In this document: one piece after another, positions 1 to 7,319 of the stretch
Layout: each line of letters starts with the position of its first letter
Position numbering within the stretch: the first letter of the stretch is position 1
Assembly: GCA_038231495.1 (NCBI GenBank)
Contig: JBBRLG010000077.1
Location: forward strand, 1-17,999
Source of the DNA: JBBRLG01 sp038231495
GTDB lineage: Bacteria > Planctomycetota > Planctomycetia > Gemmatales > Gemmataceae
Direction: 5' to 3'
DNA length: 17,999 nt
Made by a program: the position numbers and the translations under genes
The notes under the pieces: generated by a model
Told to the model about the DNA's origin: nothing
The model's input: only the letters and a program-made list of their open reading frames with translations
The model's database searches: none

Positions 1-30
1 GGCGTCCGCACCGGGCGCGCCGGGTGCTAA

Positions 31-70
31 AGCGACCGTAGTATAGGTTGGTAAACTTACTCCGGTCGCT
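31..70. repeat. Inverted repeat upstream of dxr
   Basis: The 8-nt arms AGCGACCG (31-38) and CGGTCGCT (63-70) are perfect inverted repeats around a 24-nt loop. The right arm runs on into a GC-rich stretch (about 63-90) that resembles palindromic intergenic repeats I associate with Gemmata-type genomes; that resemblance is from memory. No second copy is visible in this window. It could be a REP-like repeat or the hairpin of a gene ending just before the window. No T-tract follows on the plus strand, so a plus-strand terminator is not supported. Confidence 0.4.
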
Positions 71-120
71 TACGCTCCCGGCTCGCCAGCCGTGAGCGAT
101 CTTACCGGCTCCCTATTGCG

Positions 121-1407
121 ATGGTCCCCGCAACCTCTAAAATGCCTTGCAGCCCTGCGAGACCGCGCCTGCCGAACTTTCTCCCCCGGTGCTCCGTGGA
201 CAAGGCCGTCTACCCGTTGAAGAACCCGACGCAACGCAAAATCGTGGTCCTCGGCTCGACCGGTTCAATCGGCACCAACTGCCTGGACGTCGTGGCCCAT
301 CTGCCCGACCGCTTGCAAATTCTCGGCCTGAGCGCTCATTCCAGCGTCGATGTCCTGCTGCGCCAGGCCCAGCAACACCGGCCGCGCTGGGTCGCCGTTA
401 CCGACCCGGCCGCCGCCAGCCGGATCGAGCGCGCGAGCCTGCCCACCGATTGCGAATTATTCAGCGGACCAGACGCCGTCACGCGCATGGTGAGCCACGC
501 CGACGTTGACGTGGTGGTGAGCGCCATCGTCGGCGCCGCGGGTTTGCAAGGAACCTGGGCCGCGCTCGAAGCGGGCAAAACGGTCGCCGTCGCCAACAAA
601 GAAACGCTCGTCATGGCGGGTCCGCTGGTGACGGCACTGGCGGCCAGGCACGGCGGTCGGCTGCTGCCGGTGGACAGTGAGCATAGCGCCATTTTTCAGG
701 CGCTGCAAGGTAGCCCGGTGGAGGCGGTCGAGCGCATCGTCCTGACGGGCAGCGGCGGTCCGTTCCGCGGCCGGACCCGTGCCGACCTGGCGAAGGTAAC
801 ACCCGCCGAGGCGCTGCGGCACCCGACGTGGAAGATGGGGCCGAAGATCAGCGTCGATTCCGCCACCCTCATGAACAAGGCGTTGGAAGTCATCGAGGCG
901 CGCTGGTTGTTCGACCTGCCGGCCGAGCGTATCGAGGTGATTATTCACCCCGAATCGGTGATCCATTCGTTCGTCGAATTCAAGGACGGCTCGGTCCTGG
1001 CCCAGCTGTCGCCGCCGGACATGCGCTTGCCGATCCAGTACGCGCTGACCTATCCGGAGCGCATCGCCGGCCCGGCGCGGAAGCTCAACTGGCGCGCGTT
1101 GTCGGCCTGGCACTTCGAACAACCCGACCACGAAACATTTCCTTCGCTACAATTAGGATACGAGGTCGCGCGCCGCGGCGGCACCTGTGGCGCGATCCTG
1201 AACGCCGCCAACGAGGCCGCAGTGCAGCGGTTCCTGGCGGGCGAGCTGGATTTCCTCGACATCCCGCGGGCCTGCCGCGCGGCGCTTGATGCACACAACT
1301 ACAGTCCCACGCCGACGCTGGCCGAGCTGGCCGGCTGCGACCGCTGGGCCCGACAGGAGGTAGTCCGTTGGAACAGCCTCAGACCCCGGACCGCACGAAC
1401 TTCGTGA
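121..1407 (+). CDS. dxr: 1-deoxy-D-xylulose 5-phosphate reductoisomerase
   Basis: Cytosolic enzyme of the MEP isoprenoid pathway; it rearranges and reduces deoxyxylulose 5-phosphate to 2-C-methylerythritol 4-phosphate with NADPH and a divalent metal. Numbered from the ATG at 121, the NADPH-binding GSTGSIG is at residues 45-51, ANKE at 158-161, the metal ligands D185 and E187 in DSEHSA, HPTWKMG at 234-240, and N252/K253/E256 in MNKALEVIE. These match E. coli D150, E152, H209, N227, K228 and E231 by motif. The family normally starts only a few residues before the GSTGSIG strand, so about 30 N-terminal residues are extra. GTG at 196 or TTG at 217 (giving MKNPTQRKIVVLG) are more family-like starts, but none of the three has a strong Shine-Dalgarno. 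The 3' end overlaps rseP by 40 nt, a pairing common in bacteria. Confidence 0.96.
   Translation: MVPATSKMPCSPARPRLPNFLPRCSVDKAVYPLKNPTQRKIVVLGSTGSIGTNCLDVVAHLPDRLQILGLSAHSSVDVLLRQAQQHRPRWVAVTDPAAASRIERASLPTDCELFSGPDAVTRMVSHADVDVVVSAIVGAAGLQGTWAALEAGKTVAVANKETLVMAGPLVTALAARHGGRLLPVDSEHSAIFQALQGSPVEAVERIVLTGSGGPFRGRTRADLAKVTPAEALRHPTWKMGPKISVDSATLMNKALEVIEARWLFDLPAERIEVIIHPESVIHSFVEFKDGSVLAQLSPPDMRLPIQYALTYPERIAGPARKLNWRALSAWHFEQPDHETFPSLQLGYEVARRGGTCGAILNAANEAAVQRFLAGELDFLDIPRACRAALDAHNYSPTPTLAELAGCDRWARQEVVRWNSLRPRTARTS
1355..1360 (+). promoter_or_regulatory. Shine-Dalgarno of rseP, inside dxr
   Basis: A perfect AGGAGG lies 7 nt upstream of the TTG at 1368. It fixes that TTG as the start of the protease and implies translation initiates within the last codons of dxr, so the two genes are probably translationally coupled. 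Confidence 0.8.
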
Positions 1408-3974
1408 AGCCGACCGCCACAGAGCCGACGCCCGCCGAGGACGCCGCCCCCGCCCCGGCCGTCGCACTGACGCCGATCGCCTGGCTGTCGCAGAACGCCG
1501 TTTACCTCGTGGTGTTTGCCGTCCTGATCGGCGTGACCTACTACTACCTCGACCTGGAAGGTTTGTTCAAGGTCGCGGTCGTCATCCTGGGTTTGGGCTT
1601 CGTCGTTTTCTTCCACGAACTCGGGCATTTCCTCGCGGCCAAGTGGTGCGACGTTCACATCCAGACGTTTAGCATCGGCTTCGGCCCTGCGATCCCCGGT
1701 TGCAGCTTTCGCCGGGGCGAAACGCTATACAAGCTCGCGATCCTGCCGTTGGGCGGCTACGTCGCGATGGTGGGCGAAGGCTCGGAGGCCGACGAGAATG
1801 AGGATTACCCGCGGTCGTTCAAGAACAAGTCGGTCGGCCAGCGGATGATTATCATTTCCTCCGGCGTCGTCATGAACATGATCCTCGGCTGCATCTGCTT
1901 CGTCGTCGTGTTCTATTTCCACGGCGTCGAACGGCCCAAGGCGATCGTGCATTCGATCGAACCCGCCTCACCTGCCTGGACCGCCGGGGTCCACAGCGGC
2001 GACCGCATCAGCAACATCGACGGCAAAGCGAACCCCACTTTCGACGACTTGCGTCTTGCCGTCGGCAGCTCGTGGCACAGTTCCGTGATCCCCTTCCAGT
2101 TCACCGCGCGCTACGGCGACCGCCCGGTCCTGGCCGTAAACCTGCAACCCCGCAAAGAAGAGATGGACGACCTGCCGGTGATCGGCGTGGGTTCGTCGGA
2201 GAAACTCCAACTGCGGATTGCCAAGACGCGGCTGGACTTTGAACTCCCGGTGGTATTCGGCAGTGCCGCGGCCCGCGCGCGGGTGGTGACGCTCCAACCG
2301 GGCGAGGTGGTGGTCAAGGCAACGGCGGCTGGTGCGACCGACACCCTGACGCCGTTGCCGGGTGAGGACGGGGTCCGGTGGGACAAATTCTGCGCCTGGC
2401 TGGGTGAAAGGGTCACGACCCCGATCGAACTCCAGGTCGCCGGTAAATCCCAGGGCGTCCTCGGGCCGCCCCATGCCGTCACCCTGTCGGTGGAAGGTTT
2501 CCAGTTCGGCGACCACATCGTCGGCACGACCGCCGTGGACCAAACGAGCGGCGCTTACGACCCGCTGCGCGTCGAGGCCTTGCCGCTGGACCCCGAGGAC
2601 GAAACGAAAGAGCGCTGCGACCTGTTCGTCTTTTACAAGCGGTTGCGCCGCCTGGCGGGCCGGCCGGTAGTCATCCAGGTGCGCCGTGAAAACCCGCCGG
2701 AAGGCTCTGCTCCCGTCAACCTGCTCGTGCCGCCGGCCTACACGCCGGTGACCGGCATGCACATGGACATGGGCCGCGTCGCCGGCGTCCGGGCCAACTC
2801 GCCCGCCGCCCGCGCCAAGCTGCAAGAAGGCGACGTCATTACCCGCGTCGAATTGACCGGGCGGCTTTCCGACGCTGGGGCGCTCGTCGTCCCCGGCCCG
2901 GTGTGTTTTGAATTTGCCCGCTTCGACCCCGTCCGCCTTCCCTACGACCTGAATCAAAGTGCCGGGGCGCTGCGCGGCAAGAAAACCGCCCGGCTCACCG
3001 TTTTGCGGTCCAACCCGAACGGCCAGGAGGCGAACGGCGAGGACAAGCACAAGGCCAGCATCCCCGTCGTGCTCGACCCCGTGGAGTGGGACGAAACGTG
3101 GGACGACAATTTCGAGCCGCCGACGAAAGCGGCGTCGCCGCTCTCGATCCCGCAACTCGGCGTTGCCTACTGGGTCAACTGCACCGTGGCCGGCGTCGAT
3201 CCCGATTCGCCCGCGGACAAGGCCGGCATCAAGGCCGGCGACCGCATCGCGGAGCTGCGCTTTCGCATTGCCGAGAAGAAGTTGAACGCCGACAAGGTAA
3301 ACTGGAGCGACTATCAGAAACTGGAGTCCACCCGCGCCAACGGCCGCACCGAATACGACCAGTGGGCCTTTGTCAGCTTCGTGATGCAAGGCCTTGGTTA
3401 TCTCGACCGCCCGACGTTGGGCTTCAAGGTCGTGCGCGACGGCAAACCGCTCAAGGGCGAGGACGGCAAGGACCTGGACGTGATTGTGGAAACCCGGTAC
3501 GACCCGACCTGGCCGTCCGAAAACCTTGGCCTCCCTTTCCTCGCGGACACGAAGTTGGAAAAGGCAACCTCGGTCCTGGACGCGCTGGCCCTGGGGTGGA
3601 AGGAAACGATCACCGTCACGTCCCACATTTGTCTGAGCCTGCGCAACGTGGTCACGAACCGGGTCAACGCCAAGAAGAGTTTCGGCGGCCCCATCACGAT
3701 AGCCCAGGCGGCGTACAACAACGCGGAGGATCCCTACCGCTTGCTGTTGTTCCTGGGGATGATCAGCATTAACCTGGCCATCCTGAATTCCTTGCCCATT
3801 CCCGTGCTGGACGGCGGCCACATGGTGTTGTTGGTGTACGAGAAGATTCGGGGCAAACCGCCGTCCGACACCTGGCGGGCGGTCCTGACGTACGCGGGCC
3901 TGGTCATCCTTTTGCTGTTGATGGTGTTGGCGACGTTCCTGGACGTGACGCGGATTTTCAAATGGTTGCAGTAA
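1368..3974 (+). CDS. rseP: RseP-like site-2 protease with three PDZ domains
   Basis: Intramembrane zinc metalloprotease (M50); in E. coli RseP cuts the anti-sigma factor RseA inside the membrane. At 868 residues it is about twice the length of E. coli RseP (about 450). A Pro/Ala-rich N-terminus is followed by hydrophobic segments near residues 45-60 and 66-82; HELGH is at 83-87 at the end of the second. Another hydrophobic segment lies near 155-182. PDZ-like units begin near 193 (EPASPAWTAGVHSGD), 471 (RANSPAARAKLQEGD) and 607 (DPDSPADKAGIKAGD), with long linkers between. The second catalytic motif NSLPIPVLDGG is at 807-817, with a final helix near 838-858. All catalytic motifs are present. 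The start is TTG, supported by AGGAGG seven bases upstream and overlapping dxr. The substrate is unknown; no anti-sigma factor gene is visible here. Confidence 0.93.
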   Translation: MEQPQTPDRTNFVKPTATEPTPAEDAAPAPAVALTPIAWLSQNAVYLVVFAVLIGVTYYYLDLEGLFKVAVVILGLGFVVFFHELGHFLAAKWCDVHIQTFSIGFGPAIPGCSFRRGETLYKLAILPLGGYVAMVGEGSEADENEDYPRSFKNKSVGQRMIIISSGVVMNMILGCICFVVVFYFHGVERPKAIVHSIEPASPAWTAGVHSGDRISNIDGKANPTFDDLRLAVGSSWHSSVIPFQFTARYGDRPVLAVNLQPRKEEMDDLPVIGVGSSEKLQLRIAKTRLDFELPVVFGSAAARARVVTLQPGEVVVKATAAGATDTLTPLPGEDGVRWDKFCAWLGERVTTPIELQVAGKSQGVLGPPHAVTLSVEGFQFGDHIVGTTAVDQTSGAYDPLRVEALPLDPEDETKERCDLFVFYKRLRRLAGRPVVIQVRRENPPEGSAPVNLLVPPAYTPVTGMHMDMGRVAGVRANSPAARAKLQEGDVITRVELTGRLSDAGALVVPGPVCFEFARFDPVRLPYDLNQSAGALRGKKTARLTVLRSNPNGQEANGEDKHKASIPVVLDPVEWDETWDDNFEPPTKAASPLSIPQLGVAYWVNCTVAGVDPDSPADKAGIKAGDRIAELRFRIAEKKLNADKVNWSDYQKLESTRANGRTEYDQWAFVSFVMQGLGYLDRPTLGFKVVRDGKPLKGEDGKDLDVIVETRYDPTWPSENLGLPFLADTKLEKATSVLDALALGWKETITVTSHICLSLRNVVTNRVNAKKSFGGPITIAQAAYNNAEDPYRLLLFLGMISINLAILNSLPIPVLDGGHMVLLVYEKIRGKPPSDTWRAVLTYAGLVILLLLMVLATFLDVTRIFKWLQ

Positions 3975-3996
3975 CCCCCGGTCCGGAGGTGCGGTC

Positions 3997-4161
3997 ATGA
4001 CACGCCCAATATCCGAGCGGCCGGCTCCCGTCGCGGCCAACGCGGCGCTGACGTGGGGCTGGCAGGTGGCGTTGTTCGTGTGGTTGTCGTCGTTCGTGTT
4101 TCTGTGCCTTAACGACCTGCTCGCGTGCGTTTTCAAACTGGTGAGCCACCTGGCCGGTTGA
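3997..4161 (+). CDS. Small one-helix membrane protein, 54 aa
   Basis: I do not recognise a family. The ORF starts with ATG 22 nt after the rseP stop, with GGAGG (3985-3989) seven bases upstream, and ends in TGA. The first 17 residues are polar and Pro/Ala-rich; residues about 18-38 are strongly hydrophobic with several Trp and Phe, and the last 16 (DLLACVFKLVSHLAG) are amphipathic. It looks like a single-pass inner-membrane protein. The position suggests it is the last gene of a dxr-rseP transcript and might modulate or anchor the protease, but that is inference from location only. A good ribosome site and high third-position GC favour a real gene. Confidence 0.62.
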   Translation: MTRPISERPAPVAANAALTWGWQVALFVWLSSFVFLCLNDLLACVFKLVSHLAG

Positions 4162-4235
4162 CCGGGTGACACAGCCTACTTAGTCCCGCACGACCGCGCA
4201 CTCGTCGGCGGTGAGCACCAAGAGGAGGACCAAAC

Positions 4236-4466
4236 ATGACCACCGTAACCATCGAAGAAGCCCAGGCCAAATTGCCGGAGTTAATCGAGCATCTGGCGAC
4301 GGGTGAAGTACTGATAATTACCCGCAACCAACAACCGATTGCTCGCCTGCTGGCCGAGGCGAAGCCAAAACGCCGCCCTCGCAAGGCAGGCAGTGCCAAA
4401 GGGCTGCTCACCATCATGGCCGACGACGATGAACACCTGAAGGATTTTGCGGAGTACCTGGAATGA
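4236..4466 (+). CDS. Type II antitoxin, Phd/YefM family
   Basis: This 76-residue protein begins MTTVTIEEAQAKLPELIEHL and continues with EVLIITRNQQPIARLL, the DNA-binding N-terminal fold of Phd/YefM antitoxins that recognises the operon's own promoter. The charged tail (about residues 44-76) is the expected toxin-wrapping segment. AGGAGG at 4223-4228 lies seven bases before the ATG. Its stop overlaps the start of the PIN toxin gene (ATGA, 4463-4466), the usual antitoxin-first arrangement. The antitoxin reads intact while the toxin is interrupted, so it may now be an orphan that neutralises related toxins elsewhere or merely represses its own promoter; both are inference. Confidence 0.88.
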   Translation: MTTVTIEEAQAKLPELIEHLATGEVLIITRNQQPIARLLAEAKPKRRPRKAGSAKGLLTIMADDDEHLKDFAEYLE

Positions 4467-4849
4467 GGCTGCTACTCGACACGCACACGTTTCTCTGGTT
4501 CGTTCTCGACGATCCGCAATTGCGTTCGACGGCCCGAAGCCTCATTGAAGACCCGGCGAACGAGGTCGAGGTCAGCCCGGCGAGCTAGTGGGAGATCGCC
4601 ATCAAGATCAAACTCGGCAAATAGGCCCTGCCGCAACCTTACCAGGCGTTCATGGAAACGCAGATTGCGTAGAATGATTTCCACATTCTGCCCATCGAAC
4701 CCAGGCACACCGCTTTGCTCACCACGATGCCGCTGTACCACAAAGACCCTTTCGACCGGCTGATCGTTGCCCAGGCGATCTCGGAAGGCATTTCCGTCCT
4801 AAGCGTCAATGCCCAGCTCGACCCCTACGGCGTCACTCGCCTTTGGTAA
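4463..4849 (+). pseudogene. PIN-domain toxin (VapC-like), three in-frame TAG codons
   Basis: Read from the ATG that overlaps the antitoxin stop, 128 codons stay in one frame and match a PIN ribonuclease of the VapC type from end to end: LLLDTHTFLW with catalytic D6, WEIAIK with E44, and HKDPFDRLIVAQA with D95/D98, ending YGVTRLW before TAA at 4847. The frame is broken by TAG at codon 42 (4586-4588), codon 54 (4622-4624) and codon 70 (4670-4672). There is no frameshift or deletion. In relatives these positions are often hydrophobic, so single-base changes such as TTG to TAG would account for them. The fourth acidic position usual near residue 116 reads Asn (SVNAQ). The simplest reading is a dead toxin beside a living antitoxin; amber readthrough is the less likely alternative. 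Confidence 0.87.
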
Positions 4850-4894
4850 ACCATGACCAGCTACACCCAGTTGCTGGGACGAACGACGGGTCGA

Positions 4895-5016
4895 ATTAGC
4901 ACTACAGCGAGGGTTGCTCGAAACAGCCTGAAAAACAAGGGCTGTCATGTTGGCACCCAACCCACTTTTGCCTAGAAATTAGGCTCTTTTTCCAAGACCC
5001 GCGCTGGAGTGCTAGT
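4895..5016. mobile_element. 122-bp MITE-like element sharing IS ends
   Basis: The left end ATTAGCACTACAGCGA (4895-4910) and right end GCGCTGGAGTGCTAGT (5001-5016) are inverted repeats matching at 13 of 16 positions. Both resemble the 16-nt sequence found beside the two transposase remnants of this window (7712-7727 and 17859-17874): 13/16 for the left end and 14/16 for the right. The interior has no gene. It holds a 6-bp hairpin (4923-4928 with 4940-4945) and a weak terminator-like hairpin, GCCTA (4970-4974) with TAGGC (4980-4984) followed by TCTTTTT. It is best explained as a non-autonomous internal-deletion derivative of the same IS. I could not identify a clear target-site duplication. Confidence 0.62.
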
Positions 5017-5271
5017 AAATCGGGAAACGGCATCCCGGTCAATTCGTTCCAGCCTGGACGCCCGCGGTGGAACGCATCCGCCCGACGGCCCCGCATGTCC
5101 GGCCACGGCGCCCCCTGTCCGGCCCGTTTTCGTCCCATCGACCCCTCGGGAGGGTTTGGCAGTCCGGTGGAACGAATCTGCAGCCGCGCCCCCGATTCCC
5201 CGCTTTCGCAACTTCGTCCTTGCACCTTCGGTCGGCTCCGTCAAGAATAGGAGACTCGTGAGGGCCGGCCG
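5017..5271. other. Intergenic region before the AIM24 pair
   Basis: With the MITE, this makes 4850-5271 free of an intact gene. The segment is GC-rich and I see no coding signature on either strand. Two short imperfect direct repeats, around GGTGGAACGCATCCGC (about 5065) and GGTGGAACGAATCTGC (about 5165), lie roughly 100 nt apart; their meaning is unknown. The promoter of the AIM24 genes should lie here, but I cannot point to a convincing one. Confidence 0.4.
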
Positions 5272-6081
5272 ATGGATCCCGTGCGGCGCATCCCGTGCAA
5301 CTGGTGTCAGAGCCAAAGTCTGGAGGACGCCACGTCCTGCCGGAGTTGCGGGGCGCCGCTCGACGTCCGCGACCTGATCAGTGACTCGGGCTGGTGCGAG
5401 GCCCCGCACCTGCAGAACCGGACCCGGATCTACTTCGGCAACAGCACCTGCCAGGTCGAGGGCCAGATCGTGCCGGTGGCCGAGATGAGCCTCGCGGCGG
5501 GCGACGCCGTCTTCTTCGAGCACCACGTCCTGCTCTGGAAGGACCAGACGGTTCCCCTGACGACGAAGGCCACGCCGGGGGGCATCAAGCGACAGCTGGC
5601 CGGCATGCCGTTTATCGTCACCATCGCCACCGGGCCGGGCCGGATCGCCTTCTCGCGCGACGCCACCGGCGAACTGGTCGTCCTGCCGCTGCACCCCGGC
5701 ATGGAACTGGACGTCCGCGGTCACGCCTTCCTGCTGGCGTCGCACCACGTCCGCTATTCGTTCGTCCGCGTCAAGGGCCTGTGCAACATCCTGTTCGGCG
5801 GCCAGGGCATGTACATGGACCGCTTCGTGACCACCGATCGATCGGGGTTGCTGCTCCTGCACGGCTTCGGGAACGTCTTCCAGCGCGTCCTGAAACCGGG
5901 CGAGAGCATCCAGGTCGAGCCGGGCGGGTTCCTCTACAAGGACGCCTCGGTGACCATGGACGTCGAAATGTTGAGACTGTCGAGCGGCTTCTTCGGGGTC
6001 CCGGTCATGAACCTCGTCCGCCTGACCGGACCGGGCCGGGTCGGCATCCAGTCAATGTACCACCACCACGAAACGGAGTGA
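5272..6081 (+). CDS. AIM24 family protein with N-terminal zinc ribbon (copy 1)
   Basis: This is a 269-residue protein. Residues 9-26 form a C-x2-C-x10-C-x2-C zinc ribbon (C9, C12, C23, C26). The rest, from about residue 45, is a beta-rich domain with recurring Gly-rich turns (SGLLLLHGFGNVFQRVL, LTGPGRVGIQSMY) typical of the AIM24/DUF124 family, named after a yeast mitochondrial protein; the bacterial function is not established. There is no signal peptide or membrane segment, so a cytosolic location is likely. The only Shine-Dalgarno candidate is a weak AGGG (5261-5264) seven bases before the ATG. A second, paralogous gene follows after 13 nt, so the pair is almost certainly an operon that arose by tandem duplication. 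Confidence 0.85.
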   Translation: MDPVRRIPCNWCQSQSLEDATSCRSCGAPLDVRDLISDSGWCEAPHLQNRTRIYFGNSTCQVEGQIVPVAEMSLAAGDAVFFEHHVLLWKDQTVPLTTKATPGGIKRQLAGMPFIVTIATGPGRIAFSRDATGELVVLPLHPGMELDVRGHAFLLASHHVRYSFVRVKGLCNILFGGQGMYMDRFVTTDRSGLLLLHGFGNVFQRVLKPGESIQVEPGGFLYKDASVTMDVEMLRLSSGFFGVPVMNLVRLTGPGRVGIQSMYHHHETE

Positions 6082-6094
6082 CGGGAGCCCGGCC

Positions 6095-6976
6095 ATGACC
6101 AACCCCGCCTGCCCCTGGTGCGGGGCCCCCGGCGACGGCGCCAGTCTGAGTTGTCGCGCCTGCGGGGCCGCCTGGGCCAGCCCGCCGAACCCGACGGACT
6201 CCGGCTGGTGCGAGGTTCCCCCCATCCCCGACATGGCGCGGATCGAGTTCGGCCGGTCCACGTGCCAGGTCGAAGGGACGTTCGTCCCGGTGGCCGACAT
6301 GCGCCTGGAGGCTGGCGACGGCGTCTACTTCGCCCAACAGTCCCTGCTCTGGAAGGAGCCGGCCGTCGCCATTTCCCGAATGCCCCTCCGCGGCGCCTGG
6401 CGGCGCCTGTTCGCCGGCCTGCCGCTGGTCATGGCCCAGGCGCACGGGCCGGGCCACGCGGCATTTTCCCAGGACGCCCCAGGGGAGATGATCGCCGTCC
6501 CGCTCGAACACGGCCGGTCGCTCGACGTCCGCCCGCACGCCTTCCTGGTCGCCAGCCTCGCCGTCCATTACGACTGGTTCTGGACCGGCCTGTGGTTCTC
6601 GACGCGGTGGGGCGGTATCTACTACCCCGTCGGCAGGATCATGGACCGTTTCACGGCCGGGACGGCGCCGGGGCTGCTCGTCCTGCACGCGGCCGGCAAC
6701 GTGTTCCTCCGTCACCTGGAGGACGGCGAGGCCCTGCTGGTGAAGCCGGCAGCCTTGCTGTTCAAGGACTCCTCCGTCCGGATGCGACTGCACGTCGAGC
6801 AGGTCGGACAGGCGGGGCTGACTTCCTTCTGGGGGAGTATCCTGGCGCCCCGCCGCTGCGTCTGGCTGCGGATGACCGGCCCCGGACGGGTGGCCATCCA
6901 GTCGGCCTACCAGCACCTGGAGGACGACGGCGGTGCGGTGTCTCGCAGTTCGCCGTCAACCTCGCAAGATGTGTAG
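6095..6976 (+). CDS. AIM24 family protein with N-terminal zinc ribbon (copy 2)
   Basis: A 293-residue paralog of the preceding gene. It shares the zinc ribbon (C6, C9, C20, C23), the segment DSGWCE followed by STCQVEG, and the closing MTGPGRVAIQSAYQHLE. It differs by an insertion near residues 150-175 (a Trp-rich stretch, DWFWTGLWFSTRWGG) and a polar tail of about 20 residues rich in Ser and Asp. GGGAG (6083-6087) lies seven bases upstream of the ATG, and the gap to copy 1 is 13 nt. The stop is TAG. The divergence suggests an old duplication with specialised partners, perhaps a hetero-oligomer; that is inference. No molecular role is known to me. Confidence 0.85.
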   Translation: MTNPACPWCGAPGDGASLSCRACGAAWASPPNPTDSGWCEVPPIPDMARIEFGRSTCQVEGTFVPVADMRLEAGDGVYFAQQSLLWKEPAVAISRMPLRGAWRRLFAGLPLVMAQAHGPGHAAFSQDAPGEMIAVPLEHGRSLDVRPHAFLVASLAVHYDWFWTGLWFSTRWGGIYYPVGRIMDRFTAGTAPGLLVLHAAGNVFLRHLEDGEALLVKPAALLFKDSSVRMRLHVEQVGQAGLTSFWGSILAPRRCVWLRMTGPGRVAIQSAYQHLEDDGGAVSRSSPSTSQDV

Positions 6977-6995
6977 GCCGAGAACGCGGCGTGGC

Positions 6996-7020
6996 CGTCG
7001 GGCCGTGGATCCGCCCGACG
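6996..7020. terminator. Hairpin after the AIM24 pair
   Basis: CGTCGGG (6996-7002) pairs perfectly with CCCGACG (7014-7020) around an 11-nt loop, about 20 nt after the stop of AIM24 copy 2. There is no T-run, so it is at most a factor-dependent or mRNA-stabilising 3' hairpin. It also lies downstream of the convergent VOC remnant. Confidence 0.3.
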
Positions 7021-7034
7021 CTCCCGTCGCCGAC

Positions 7035-7235
7035 TCACCCCAGCGCGTGCTGTTTCAGGAACGCCTCCGACCGACGTCCGACCTCGTCGTAGGCCACGTC
7101 CTCGACGTGGGTCGAGATCGTCCAGGCGTGACCGAACGGGTCGGTGACGGTGCCGGAGCGGTCGCCGTAGAACTGATTCTGCACCGGCTTGATCGCCGTG
7201 GCCCCGGCGGCGACGAGCCAGGTGGTCAAGAGGAT
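7035..7235 (-). pseudogene. Glyoxalase/VOC (PhnB-like) C-terminal fragment
   Basis: On the minus strand the last about 55 codons before TGA (7035-7037) read like the end of a PhnB-type VOC protein: VAAGATAIKPVQNQFYGDRSG, then VTDPFGHAWTISTHVEDV. The DPFGHAW strand and the Gly-Asp-Arg turn before it are conserved in this family. Upstream (above about 7220) the similarity stops and the sequence passes into transposase debris on the opposite strand, so at least half the gene is missing. It was probably truncated by an IS insertion or later deletion. The upper boundary is approximate. Confidence 0.6.
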
Positions 7236-7319
7236 GCGCAACCGCGCGACGAGGCGGCGGCTGAGCGGGCCGAAGCGGGACACCGTAGACCGGGTGGCGA
7301 AGTATCTGCGGCGGAACCG

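Noticed and set aside
1..120. tRNA or structured RNA gene before dxr
   Set aside because: Only one 8-bp hairpin is present; no cloverleaf arms or conserved loop sequences could be found.
1968..4172. 734-codon open frame on the minus strand
   Set aside because: It lies wholly antisense to the rseP gene, whose motifs and ribosome site are clear. Its residues are dominated by Arg, Gly, Asp and Val without any fold signature, as expected for the antisense of a GC-rich gene.
4463..4849. Genome-wide amber recoding
   Set aside because: AIM24 copy 2 and the transposase fragment at 17.87 kb appear to end normally at TAG, and the large genes contain no in-frame TAG. Recoding confined to toxin loci is less likely than decay.
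4972..5862. 296-codon open frame on the minus strand
   Set aside because: It is antisense to AIM24 copy 1 and crosses the MITE end, with no coding signature of its own.
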